NCBI GenBank assembly: GCA_002104905.1
Contig: MCFE01000347.1
Coordinates: 1-64,000, forward strand
From: Basidiobolus meristosporus CBS 931.73
Taxonomy: Eukaryota; Basidiobolomycota; Basidiobolomycetes; Basidiobolales; Basidiobolaceae
Direction: 5' to 3'
DNA length: 64,000 bases
Shown here: positions 45,251 through 55,713 of the stretch, in pieces
Position numbering within the stretch: position 1 is the first letter of the stretch
Layout: every line of letters starts with the position of its first letter
The notes under the pieces: model-generated
Told to the model about the DNA's origin: nothing
What the model saw: only the letters and a program-made list of their open reading frames with translations
Database searches by the model: none
Program-made: the position numbers and the translations under genes

Positions 45251-46757
45251 ATGGACAAGACTACTTTGACTCAACGCCATAAGAGAAGAGAAAAAAGACC
45301 ATGTGGCTATTGTGGCAAGCCTCTCAGCCATGAAGCACGCAGACAGCATAGGAAGTATTACAAGGATCATGGCCAGTGTTTTGCCACCCAAGTCATATTT
45401 GACCATTCATTGGTCACTACTGTACCAGCATTATCTTGCCGGCCAGTTGCTACTTCTATATTGGCACCTGGCCGTCTTTATCACCTTGCACAAACCGAGT
45501 CAGGTGAGTTTGTGATGCCTTTAGGCTCACCTCAGCCTTCTGAATATGGCATGCAGAGTGATAGCTCTGAAGAAGAAGGTTCACTGATGGATCTTGACCC
45601 TATCTCCCCTAACAACAGTACCATGTATGAGCCCGGTCAAGTTCCTATATGCAATGAGACAACACCTGTTGAGACAAGTGCCAAGGATACTTTATGGAGC
45701 CAAGTGAGTCCAGTAATCCATCTACTGGTGAATGATGTGATGTTGTGGCTAGAGAAGTGGTGCGTTTCCACTAATATCAGTAATGGGGGCTTTGCGGATT
45801 TATTACTACTTCTTGCCAAAATCATACCAGGATGCAACTTACCATGTACATGGTACAAGTGGACAACCGTCATGTGGCTGGCAACATATGATCCAAAGAC
45901 TGTACTAATTCCAGCATGTGTTAACAGTTGCATGGCATTCACATCCAAAAATGCTACTATTGCAACGTGTCCAAATTGTCATGAATCCACCACCATTGAG
46001 GGAAGACATTGTTCACACTCCGGATATTTTCCGGTCATACCCCGTCTGAGGAAGCTGATGCAGTCCAACAAATATTGCAAAGCATTTCAAGCTAAATGAG
46101 CCCTTCAAGATACCGGAGAAATTTGAAAAAATTGGCACAATATTACAGAGTATCCTCTACCCTAAGTACTTCTCATGGGCTCCAATTAATATTCATATGC
46201 ATATGCAACAATACAAATGCAAAGACTGGATGAACTGGATATGTGTTTATTCAAGTGGTGTTCTGAAGCCATTCCTACCAAGAGTTCATTGGAAGCATTG
46301 GGAGTCATATGTGGACATTGTAGGAATATTTATCCAGTAGCAGATCACCAATGCCAACTTGATGCATCTACAGCTGTTGTGTGAGGAGTTTGTGACAGGA
46401 TTTGATCAGCTATACTACAAACATAAAGCTGAATGCATAGATCTCTGCCGCTACTGTATCCATTCTCCACTCCATCTTGCATGGTGTGCGGAGAATATTA
46501 GGCCTTTCTTCACCTTTTGGGAGTTTCCTATGGAGCAGATGTGTGGGGAGATAGGAAGATGAGTCAAGTTGCAGGTACTACCATATCCCAATCTCATCAA
46601 GAATATTACCTTCAAGTCTGTCATGGATGTGATGAGTTGGCACATGGAGGACAGCCAGAAAGAGTTGAAAAATACTGAGGACAAATGTGCACATAGAGAC
46701 ACCTATGCCTATGGCATTAAGAAGCTAAGCAGCCCCAATGCATGGGTATTCAGTTAA
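45251..46757 (+). pseudogene. Tnp2-type transposase, copy A (internal deletion)
   Basis: N-terminal part is open for 282 codons: basic start, a Cys2-type finger (CGYCGKPLSHEARRQHRKYY), acidic linker, then a conserved block with CPNC and HCSH. At about 46079 it jumps from NKYCKAF straight into sequence that in the related copy lies after the catalytic core: compared with 52939-53666, about 730 bases of the Tnp2 domain are missing. A TGA follows at once (46097-46099). The downstream part (46359-46757, LQLLCEEFV, CGEIGR, MDVMSWHMEDSQKE) is present but has another stop. So this copy cannot encode an active transposase. Confidence 0.7.
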
Positions 46758-47377
46758 GTAATGCAAAGTTAGGTTGGGTGCAACAAGCAACTAATTTTTA
46801 TAAGGAAAACTCCACCAAGATATGCTGGATTTCTTGTGGTTGCAAGCCCACTTCTGCACCATTTAATACAGAATTCACACAAACAAAAGCCAGAGCGCAC
46901 CTATAACGGGGACTAGAATCCAGCAGGGAGAAGGAATATATTGGCTAAATACCAAGAAGTTCTTTGCCAATATTTGGGAGGTATTCATGGCAGAAGTGGC
47001 AACAACCAAGAATATGTTTGCAAGATGTATATGCTACCAGCAGTAAAAGGTATATAGCAACTTTGCAAGTATCACACTAAAAAGCCGTAAAGTTGAGGTG
47101 ATAGAAGTATGTCAATACAGCAGGTGTGCACATTTGTAGAGGTTAGTAAGCAGGAGGCCATAGTTTTCTTTGGATTTGAACTATATGTGGAATACCCAAG
47201 GTAGTGGTGGGTAAGTAAATAAAAAAGATGATTCTACAGTGGAATATATGAATTGCACAAGGGGAGGTAGAAAAAAGAAATACCATTTGGTAAATTGGTA
47301 TGGTTGCATTATACAGAACCGGCAGCAGGCCGTCATACTGCCAAGAAAAAGCCATCAGAGTCTTGCTGTGAGGCCAT
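46758..47377 (+). mobile_element. Abutting 3' ends of two Tnp2-type elements
   Basis: Degenerate C-terminal coding and 3' sequence of copy A runs to about 47093 (ending near aaaaagccgtaaag). From about 47094 the sequence is the inverted terminal part of the neighbouring minus-strand copy C, matching 41560-41850 reversed. Confidence 0.5.
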
Positions 47378-48181
47378 TGTGGTGGTGTAGAGGTACTCCT
47401 GGGAGAAGCTACACAACTCAAGGTGTGTGAAGTGTCTGATGGGTGCAATAACCTCTGTGTCTAAACTGCTGGTGTCTTTGTCAATATGTCACTATGGTAA
47501 AAGCTCCTGCTTCTCTAGCTTCCAAGGTGCTCCAAGTGTCTCCAAAGATCTCTGTGTGTCTTGTGCACTACCCTGAAAAGCTCCTTGATGGCAGGTCTGA
47601 GATGTACTGTTGAAGGCAGGTGCAGTGATCAACTACTAATCAATAAGGGAGAAGTGTTACTGATAGAAGGGATGATTTATTGATGAGGGATTGCTTTCCC
47701 TTAAATACTTTTCCTGATTGCCAAGTGATTACTAATGACAGGGTTCTAGAAGATTCTAGGCATCAGTGGAATTCTTGATGACATCACTATGAGCTAAAAA
47801 TATGGCAAGAATGTCCTGGAAGGTTCTAAAGGGCACAGCACATCCAACCAATCAGGAATCAGTAGTCTGAAACCTGTGCAACATAGAAATACCATATATG
47901 GTATTGAAATGGTAGGGATGGTAACACAGACCTAAGTCATGTGTCACGGGTACCAACGCGGGTACTTGCCTTATGTAGGTACAAATAACAATCACAAAGC
48001 TGAATAATATCTGGGATAACTAATGCTAATCACTAATCAGGGTAAACATCATATGAGGATAATATTGATAATATGGGCAAAAGAAGAATGGGATAATACT
48101 GATAAGATAAAATATGGATAAGTATATCATAATGACTATATGAATAAACTTGTCTGTGGGAGGTATGTTTACCCTACCACA
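47378..48181 (-). mobile_element. Solo LTR of the gag-protease element
   Basis: 804 bases (plus-strand reading TGTGGTGGTG ... CTACCACA), near-identical in layout to the LTRs at 49253 and 51875. It interrupts the 3' region of transposase copy C; the uninterrupted sequence is seen reversed near 41540. Flanks CCAT and CCGT form an imperfect 4-base duplication. Confidence 0.85.
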
Positions 48182-48419
48182 CCGTCAAAATGCGGTCAAG
48201 TTGCTTGCCATATAAGGCAATGGAATTCCTGGCCAACTGGACCCCCTTAAAATAGTAATAGAGCGCTGAAAGACTGCAACAATAACATGCCAATATTGTC
48301 ACAGCACCAATCAAAAATTGTCAAGTTTTATCCCTTTATTTGGCTGTAAAATTTGCAAAACACCGTCAAGATCTTGCTATAAGGTTGTCAGGAGGGTCAC
48401 TAATTCCAAGCTGCTGTTA
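48182..48419 (-). mobile_element. Non-coding 3' part of Tnp2 copy C
   Basis: Continues the terminal region of the minus-strand element upstream of the solo LTR; matches 41290-41530 reversed. No gene. Confidence 0.5.
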
Positions 48420-49252
48420 TTATGACGGTCTCTGAACAGGATCTTGACAGATGATCCGGATTGAATCCACCTGCAGGACCAAATTATTTTTCATAGGAAC
48501 CTTATGGCTTTTTAGTGTGATACTTGCAAAGTTACCATGTGCCTTGTACTGCTGGTAACATATACATCTTGCAAACATATGCTTGGTTGTTGCCACTTCT
48601 GCCATAAATACCTCCTGAATATTGGCAAAGAACTTCTTGGTATTTAACCAATATATTCCTTCTCCCTGCTGGATTCTAGTCCCCCTTATTTGCATGCTCT
48701 GGCTTTTGCTTGAGTGAATTCCATATTGAATGGTGTAGAAGTTGGCTTGTGACCACAAGAAATCCGGCATATCTTGGTGGAATTTTCCTGATACAAATTA
48801 GTTGCTTGTTGCACCCAGCCCAACTTTGCATTACTTAACTGAATACCCATGCATTGGGGCTGCTTAGCTTCTTAATGCCATAGGCATAGGGGTCTCCATG
48901 TGCATATTTGTCCTCAGTATTTTCCAACTCTTTCTGGCTGTCCTCCATGTGCCAACTCATCACATCCATGATGGACTTGAAGGTAATATTCTTGATGAGA
49001 TTGAGATATGGCAGTACATGCTGCTTGACTTGTCTTCCTATCTCCCCACACATCCGCTCCATAGGAAACTCCCAAAAGGTGTAGCAAGGCCCAACATTCT
49101 CCACACACCATGCAAGATGGAGTAGAGAATGGATACAGTAGTGGCAGAGATCTATGCATTCAGCTTTATGTTTGTAGTATAGCAGCCTAAATCCCATTAC
49201 AAACTCCTCACACAACAGCTGTAGATGTGTCAAGTTGGGATTGGTGATCCGC
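48420..49252 (-). pseudogene. Tnp2-type transposase copy C, C-terminal part
   Basis: Distal piece of the minus-strand transposase that begins near 61700 and is cut by two LTR elements and a palindromic insertion. 48835-49252 encodes LQLLCEEFV, YKHKAECIDLC, WEFPMERMCGEIGRQVKQHV and MDVMSWHMEDSQKE, then a stop; 48420-48770 is the following frame (MPDFLWSQANF, FFANIQEVFMAE). Function as part of the enzyme is assumed from the equivalent plus-strand copy A. Broken. Confidence 0.6.
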
Positions 49253-50055
49253 TGTGGTGGTGTAGAAGTACTCCTGGGAGAAGCTACACAACTCAAGGTG
49301 TGTGAGGTGTCTGATGGGTGCAATAACCACTGTGTCTAAACTGCTGTTGTCTTGGTCAATATGTCACTATGGTAAAAGCTCCTGCTTCTCTAGCTTCCTA
49401 GGCGCTCCAAGTGTCTCCAAAGGCCTCTGTGTGTCTTGTGCACTACCCTGAAAAGCTCCTTGATGGCAGGTCTGAGATGTACTGTTGTAGGCAGGTGCAG
49501 TGATCAACTACTAATCAATAAGGGAGAAGTGTTACTGATAGAAGGGATGATTTATTGATGAGGGATTGCTTTCCCTTAAATACTTTTCCTGATTGCCAAG
49601 TGATTACTAATGACAAGGTTCTAGAAGATTCTAGGTATCAGTGGAATTCTTGATGACATCACTGTGAGCTAAAAATATGCCAAGAATGTCCTGGAAGGTT
49701 CTAAAAGGCACAGCACTTTCAACTAATCAGGAATCAGTAGTCTGAAACCTTTGCAACATAGAAATACCATATATGGTATTGAAATGGAGGGATGGTAAAA
49801 CAGACCTAGGTCATGTGTCACAGGTACTGACGTGGGTACTTGCCTTATATAGATACATCTACTGATCACAAAGCTGAATAACATCTGGGATAACTAATGC
49901 TAATCACTAATCAGGGTAAACATCATATGGGGATAATACTGATAATATGGGCAAAAGAAGAATGGGATCATACTGATAAGATAAAATATGGATAAGTATA
50001 TCATAATGACTATATAAGTAAACTTGTCTGCGGGAGGTATGTTTACCCTACCACA
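49253..50055 (-). repeat. 3' LTR of the gag-protease element
   Basis: Left copy; 803 bases, TGTGGTGGTG...CTACCACA on the plus strand. Highly similar to the right copy and to the solo LTRs at 43522 and 47378. Confidence 0.85.
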
Positions 50056-50133
50056 TCCACCCCCCACTTGAGCTAAAAAGTTTCAGGGAACTTTTTAGCT
50101 AACCACTGTAAGTTTGGAGAACAAAGTGCTCTC

Positions 50134-50970
50134 TCAGTCTTCCTCAATGAAGCCACCTGTCCTTTCTTGGGATAGAAATCTACATGATGTCATTGATCGG
50201 ATATTGTTTGAGTCCACACCACAGAAGGTTGCTGTTAGTCCTGGGCTCTCTGAGTATATAGTATACCATGCTGAACCATCTGGGTAGTTCACTGCAGTTG
50301 CTCTTGCTTTTACCTCCCATGATCTTCCAAGAAGTAATTCAAAGTTAGCCTTTGCACAAATGAATACTGGGATCTCATGGGGTATTCCCTCAATGATGAG
50401 AGGGAAGCTGTGAAGAATTCCCAAAAGCTTTGATTGCCCTGAGTTGGCATCCTTCATGCTCCAATTGATATTGGTGTCTATGGGCAATAGGTCTTTGCAT
50501 GGTAGTTGTTTCCAAGCCTCCAAAGGCATCACACATATCTCAGATCCACTGTCTATATGACATAGGATTTCTTGATTATGCACAGTTCCTGTAGTTGTTG
50601 CAGTTGCCACTGAGTAGTAGTGTTTGTGGCTTTGATGCAGCTTACTGGTATCTTGGCTTCCTTGAACTGTCCTGACCTGGTTACCTTGAGTTGCTTCAAT
50701 TGGATGCTTTCTTATTCTGATGTGCTCATCCAGAGTCTTTCTTACAGATGGTGATACACTAAGTAGCTCTCCAACCTTGATTGATATGTTGCTTCCTAGT
50801 ATATGACTTGTCAGAGCCTTTGGGGTACCATTTTGCTTGACTCTAGGCTGCATGTGGTAGTTGTTGGCCTTGGCAGACTTCTGTAAAATTAATGGGGGTG
50901 ATGCTTTCTTCTCAATCACAACTTCTGGCTTGCATCTTGGTACTTTTGTTGCTGGGCCTGGATTAGCCAT
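50134..50970 (-). CDS. Retropepsin-like protease frame of the gag-protease element
   Basis: 278 codons from MANPGPATK. The N-terminal half is basic and Ser/Thr/Gln-rich. The second half contains an aspartic-protease-like core: CHIDSGSEICVMPLEAW (catalytic DSG), then a hydrophobic strand IPHEIPVFICAKANFELLLGRSW, in which FELLLGRSW is the family's second conserved strand. The frame ends just before the polypurine tract. No reverse transcriptase follows. It likely belongs to the gag-pro polyprotein whose gag frames lie upstream at 51454-51836; the link between frames is broken by stops, so the copy may be defective. Confidence 0.65.
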   Translation of the reverse strand: MANPGPATKVPRCKPEVVIEKKASPPLILQKSAKANNYHMQPRVKQNGTPKALTSHILGSNISIKVGELLSVSPSVRKTLDEHIRIRKHPIEATQGNQVRTVQGSQDTSKLHQSHKHYYSVATATTTGTVHNQEILCHIDSGSEICVMPLEAWKQLPCKDLLPIDTNINWSMKDANSGQSKLLGILHSFPLIIEGIPHEIPVFICAKANFELLLGRSWEVKARATAVNYPDGSAWYTIYSESPGLTATFCGVDSNNIRSMTSCRFLSQERTGGFIEED

Positions 50971-51453
50971 TTTTCAGGATGGTGTCTCTTTGAAGCATAA
51001 ATTGAAGTTATATGATCCTGGGCCTCTTTGGGGTCCTCATAGTCAAAGTTCAGAACTTCAGCTGGATATAATTTCTCTTGGAATGGTTGGCAGAGTCACA
51101 CCACAAGCATGTATATTTGACTTCTTTTTCTCCTGGCTTCTGCCCATATGCTTTGCTGGTGAGTAGCAAAGAGAGTTTCTCTAGTTGCTGTGTCAGCTCC
51201 TGAATTTGAGAGCTTTGATTACTGGGATTAAGTAAGTCTTGGCTATCTTGGTTTTATGCTGAGCTTGAAAGAAGCTTTCTGATTGGTGAGGTTTCTTCAG
51301 GGGCAAGTAGAATCTGCTTAGCTAACTGAAATGCAGGCAGTGAACTCATAACTTTCACAGTAGGATTGTTTTCAATCCTTCTCACCAGGTCTTCTGGAAG
51401 TGCTCTGAGAAGATAGGCAGTTAAAGTGAGATCAGTGATAACTCCTTGGACTT

Positions 51454-51836
51454 TCAGTGACTCTCAATTTGCTCAAGGCCACTCAAGTATTCTTTCAGTG
51501 GTAGCAGCTTAAACTTGCTATAAGCAAAGTTCTCCAAATCATTAAGTGTGTAGTCAACTTGTCTCTCTCCATATTCATCAATCAAGTAGTTCTTCAAGAG
51601 TGTCCAATTTGTTAGCAGATCATTTCTTTCATATAATGAGCGCATGATCTCATCAGCACTGTAAGGGGGCATCTCTTCAGCCATAATGGCCTCAGGTATT
51701 TTGTGGGCTCTGTAGAAAAGCTTTCACCACTTGATGAAAGCTTTAACTTTAGTTCCATCAAAGAAAGGGGTTCCTTGCATTCCTGGTAAAGGTAGATCAA
51801 TGGTCTTGTAATTTGTTCTTTCTTAAGTCTTCTAGG
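51454..51836 (-). pseudogene. Gag-like frames of the gag-protease element
   Basis: Two overlapping frames. The upstream one starts close to the primer-binding segment (LYQECKEPLS, MELKLKLSSSGE) and closes near 51612; the second (MAEEMPPYSADEIMRSLYER, WTLLKNYLIDEYGERQ, DLENFAYSKFKLLPLKEYL) is gag-like in its helical, charged composition. The need to change frame suggests a frameshift mutation. Gag assignment rests on position and style, not on a zinc knuckle, which I do not see. Confidence 0.5.
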
Positions 51837-51874
51837 GGCAGTTCAGTCAAACCCCCCACGTTGGGTGCCAAATA

Positions 51875-52678
51875 TGTGGTGGTGTAGAGGTACTCCTGGG
51901 AGAAGCTACACAACTCAAGGTGTGTGAGGTGTCTGATGGGTGCAATAACCACTGTGTCTAAACTGCTGTTGTCTTGGTCAATATGTCACTATGGCAAAAG
52001 CTCCTGCTTCTCTAGCTTCCTAGGTGCTCCAAGTGTCTCCAAAGGCCTCTGTGTGTCTTGTGCACTACCCTGAAAAGCTCCTTGATGGCAGGTCTGAGAT
52101 GTACTGTTGAAGGCAGGTGCAGTGATCAACTGCTAATCAATAAGGGAGAAGTGTTACTGATAGAAGGGATGATTTATTGATGAGGGATTGCTTTCCCTTA
52201 AATACTTTTCCTGATTGCCAAGTGATTACTAATGACAAGGTTCTAGAAGATTCTAGGTATCAGTGGAATTCTTGATGACATTGCTGTGAGCTAAAAATAT
52301 GCCAAGAATGTCCTGGAAGGTTCTAAAAGGCACAGCACTTTTAACCAATCAGGAATCAGTAGTCTGAAACCTGTGCAACATAGAAATACCATATATGGTA
52401 TTGTAATGGTAGGGATGGTAACACAGACCTAGGTCATGTATCATAGGTGCTGACATGGGTACTTGCCTTGTATAGATATATCTACTGATCACAAAGCTGA
52501 ATAACATCTGGGGTAACTAATGCTAATAACTAATCAGGGCAAACATCATATGGGGATAATACTGATAATATGGGCAAAAGAAGAATGGGATAATACTGAT
52601 AAGATAAAATATGGATAAATATATCATAATGACTATATGAGTAAACCTGTCTGTAGGAGGTATGTTTACCCTACCACA
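51875..52678 (-). repeat. 5' LTR of the gag-protease element
   Basis: Right copy, 804 bases, in minus orientation. Adjacent primer-binding-like segment at 51853-51872 marks it as the 5' LTR. Confidence 0.85.
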
Positions 52679-52682
52679 CCGC

Positions 52683-53823
52683 TTCTGGATAAATATTCCG
52701 ACAATGTCCAATATGAATCCCTATACTTCCAATGTACTTTTGGTAGGAGTGGCTTCAGAACACCACTTGAATAAATACATATCCAGTTCATCCAGTCTTT
52801 GCATTTGTATTGTTGCGTTTGCATATGAATATTAATTGGAGCCCATGAGAAGTACTTAGGGTAGCAGATACTCTGTAATATCTTGCCAATTCTTTCAAAT
52901 TTCTCCAGTATCTTGAAGGGCTCATTTAGCTTGAAATGTCCCATGTACAACTTGGTCATCAGTATAGGGATATTGTTGAAAAGCAAGTGCATTGCTCCTA
53001 GTGGAAAGCTTTTGCTCCAACAGATACTCTCTATCTTAAGTATCTCCGCTTTCCAATTGGTACCATATTCTGGCTGATGGCTTATAGATTGCCAACTTTG
53101 CTGCAATTGCATGCTTACTTCTGTACGTTCTCTCTGTGGAAAGATGATGTTCTTAGTGCTGGTGTTTGGGTAATATTGATATGTGTGAGTTATAGAGTAA
53201 ATCCCCTGGAACCCACACATTTGACAGCAATACCATCCATTGTGCCTGGAAAAACCTGCTATCTTGCTGATGGCAGGGGTATCTCCAATGCAGATAATAA
53301 TAGGCACTTTAACATGACGGCCATTTACGATTATCCTGCTGGAAAGCACACAAAATTCATCCAGCAATGGATACAGGTAGCTATCCAGGTTGGATGGTGA
53401 TTTAGGCCCAGATACCAATGAGACTACCATCAGATTATTGCTCCAATACCGTAAGATGGGAAGCAGATTCAGATTGATGAGAATCAGTGGCCAGCAGGAT
53501 TTGCTGGCAGAGTACTTGTTTAATGAGAATCCATCAAGTGCTAAAGCAAAAGCATGGTCACACATACCTTAAAAGTAGCCCTTGCTTCTTAGCTGTTTGT
53601 AGTGTTTGCCATCAAATATATTGCATATGTTTGTGCTTGATTGATAAAGAGTGTGGTACTTTATAGCTTTGCAATATTTGTTAGACTGCTTGAGCTTCCT
53701 CAGATGGGATATGACCGGAATATATCTGGAGTGTGAACAATGTTTTCCCTCAATTGTGGTGGATTCCTGACCACTTGGGCACATTGCAATGGTAGCATTT
53801 TTGGATGTGAATGCCATGCAACT
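52683..53823 (-). pseudogene. Tnp2-type transposase copy C, catalytic core
   Basis: Central part of the minus-strand transposase between the gag-protease element (left) and the Gypsy element (right). 53569-53823 carries the Cys/His block (ATIAMCPSGQESTTIEG, HCSHS). 52683-53565 has the Tnp2 core: LALDGFSLNK, SCWPLILINLNLLPILRYW, SGPKSP, LYPLLDEF, VPIIICIGDTPAISKIAGF and CCQMCGFQG, the features of CACTA/Plavaka transposases of fungi. A TAA separates the two frames (near 53566), which may be mutation or an unrecognised intron. This is the only copy in the window with the catalytic core. Confidence 0.7.
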
Positions 53824-53828
53824 GTTAA

Positions 53829-54357
53829 TGTCATGATCACATGATAACCATGAACACCCATGCCAAGTTTCAGCTTCCCAGCTCAATTTCTAAGAGATTC
53901 CTTCCGGAACCTTCTACCACCTTCCAGAAAGTTCCTGACCATTCCAAACCATTGTTACACAATGGAACATTCCATGGAAGCTTTCCATCGTATTTTTTAT
54001 AGTCCAGTACCATATATGGAAATACCAGGTCACATGACTTAGTCACATGATCAGGTGACCCAATACATTTCCCCATCCTGTCTCAGTACCATGTCATCTA
54101 TGTCATTATCCCCAGCACCATTGCTGTGCCTCACCCCACAACCCCATTAGTATTAGCTAACATCTCTCGGCATCAATATAGCCAAAAAGTATATATAGTC
54201 CTATCCCCCCTTAAGTATTCCTCAGTCTGATAAACACAGGTCTTGAATAAACAGCCTTGCCTTGGAAATCCGCCTTGCCTTGTTGATCCACACCTAAGTC
54301 CTTTCCTGGTCCTGCCTTGCCTAGCTCTACTCTCCTGCCTTGTGTCTATTCATAATA
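53829..54357 (+). repeat. 5' LTR of the Gypsy element
   Basis: 529 bases. A TATATATA box (54190-54197) and an AATAAA signal (54246-54251) mark the likely promoter and polyadenylation region. It contains a 42-base segment (about 53999-54040) absent from the 3' LTR and bordered by TAGTC repeats. I could not assign a tRNA primer site after it. Confidence 0.9.
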
Positions 54358-54763
54358 GTTTTATCAGACTCTCCTGACTTACCTGTGGATCCCTGCCTTC
54401 TGCCCAAAGTTTGAAGAAAACTTGTAAAAGGAATACTCACCGTAAGTATCACCCATCATCTTTCCCTAGTCTTGTCCTATAAAGGCAAAGATACTTTATC
54501 TTTGTAAAACTATTGGTCAAAGCTGCATTCACTTTATTACCCTGCTGGTGGAGTTTACAGTTGTTACAGTATTGGAAGCTTTAGTACAATACTCTATCAA
54601 AGGACGTTGAAACCAGTACCTTCTGAAGTGACGCTAACTTATTTAAGTTGGGGATTGTGGCTCAATAGTTGTATTCTTGACATACTAGTGGCTTTACAAA
54701 CCCACAACCTAGTTTAGTATATTCCAGTATTCCTTGCAAGTTCATCCGCCTTCCTCTGCTACC

Positions 54764-55696
54764 ATGTCCAACCTAGAGCTGAACTTTGCCCAGCTCATGG
54801 CTGCCTTTACTCAACTGCAGCAAGACCATACAGACCTCAGAAACACTCTTGCTCAGTTCCAGAACCAAAGTGTCCAGCAAACTAGCCATGTCCCAGTCTA
54901 CCAAGAACCCAAGTATACTCCTGCTACCAAGTTCAATGGCTCTCAGAATGAATTCCGTGGCTTCATCAACATGGTGAAGAACAATCTTGCACTCCAGCCC
55001 AACCGGTACCCCACTGACCAGGCCAAAGTTGGGTTCATCTCCAACCTGCTTACTGGTACAGCTCTCAAGTGGTTCTCCCCATTAGTGGAGACCAACTCTC
55101 CCCTACTCAGAGACTACCAAGCCTTTCTCACTGAAATGGAGCTAACATTTGGTAACCTTGACCAAGCCAGAACTGCTGCCAACAAGATCAAGACCCTCAA
55201 GCAAGGGAACAAGCCAGCATCAGTCTATGCCTCAGAATTCCGACAACTCTCCAGTGACCTCAGCTCCTGGGGTCAAGCAGCCTTGATTAGCCAATTTCAA
55301 GATGGCCTCAATGATGAAGTGTGTGATCTGCTACTCACACTCCCAGATCCGGATACATTGGTTGAAGCTATGCACCAGGCAATCCGGTGTGATAACAGAC
55401 TATTCCAGAAGAAGCAAAAGAACCATCAAAGACACATTCCTGTTGCATTCCCAGCTCCTCCTGCTCCCCAAGTCACTCCAGAAGATCCTATGCAGATTGA
55501 TAGTGCCAAATACAAGAAACTATCAAAGAGTGAAAAGTCCAGACGTCAACAAGCCAACCTCTGTCTATACTGTGGCCAACCAGGTCACTTTGCCAAGTCC
55601 TGCCCCAACAAGAAGTCCAGCTTCAAGCTGATGCAGTCCTCCAGCAACCAACCTGATCCAGATCTGTCGGGAAACTCCAATGTCCAGTTGCACTGA
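54764..55696 (+). CDS. Gag polyprotein of the Gypsy element
   Basis: 310 residues from MSNLELNF. An N-terminal coiled-coil-like stretch ([15 protein letters not shown]) leads into the retrotransposon gag domain ([54 protein letters not shown]) and one CCHC zinc knuckle ([14 protein letters not shown]), which packages the RNA. The frame stops at TGA 55694-55696. Just before this lies the slippery heptamer at 55669-55675, so a share of ribosomes should continue into pol. Intact. Confidence 0.93.
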   Translation: MSNLELNFAQLMAAFTQLQQDHTDLRNTLAQFQNQSVQQTSHVPVYQEPKYTPATKFNGSQNEFRGFINMVKNNLALQPNRYPTDQAKVGFISNLLTGTALKWFSPLVETNSPLLRDYQAFLTEMELTFGNLDQARTAANKIKTLKQGNKPASVYASEFRQLSSDLSSWGQAALISQFQDGLNDEVCDLLLTLPDPDTLVEAMHQAIRCDNRLFQKKQKNHQRHIPVAFPAPPAPQVTPEDPMQIDSAKYKKLSKSEKSRRQQANLCLYCGQPGHFAKSCPNKKSSFKLMQSSSNQPDPDLSGNSNVQLH

Positions 55697-55713
55697 CAGG
55701 CTTGCAACTGGAC
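55669..55713 (+). promoter_or_regulatory. Programmed -1 ribosomal frameshift signal between gag and pol
   Basis: Slippery heptamer GGGAAAC sits at 55669-55675 exactly in the G-GGA-AAC phase of gag. After a 6-base spacer comes a perfect 11-bp stem, 55682-55692 pairing with 55703-55713, with a 10-base loop that contains the gag stop codon. A shift of -1 places ribosomes directly in the pol frame, which is open from 55657. Heptamer, phase, spacer and stem all match the textbook arrangement; the same heptamer serves retroviral gag-pro junctions. Confidence 0.85.

Larger units (their letters stand above)
49253..52678 (-). mobile_element. Full-length non-autonomous LTR retrotransposon (gag-protease only)
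   Basis: 3.4-kb element with LTRs at 49253-50055 and 51875-52678 (about 804 bases, TG...CA). It is flanked by the 4-base duplication CCGC (49249-49252 and 52679-52682) and sits inside transposase copy C. Orientation is minus: next to the right LTR lies a primer-binding-like segment (51853-51872, reads GGCACCCAACGTGGGG on minus), and next to the left LTR a polypurine tract (50056-50069, AAGTGGGGGGTGGA on minus). The 1.8-kb interior codes only for gag-like and protease-like frames; no reverse transcriptase, RNase H or integrase is present, so it must borrow them from another element. Confidence 0.85.

Noticed and set aside
48060-50060. Repeated blocks that resemble a tandem array or CRISPR-like spacing
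   Set aside because: They are LTR copies about 804 bases long with TG...CA ends and target duplications.
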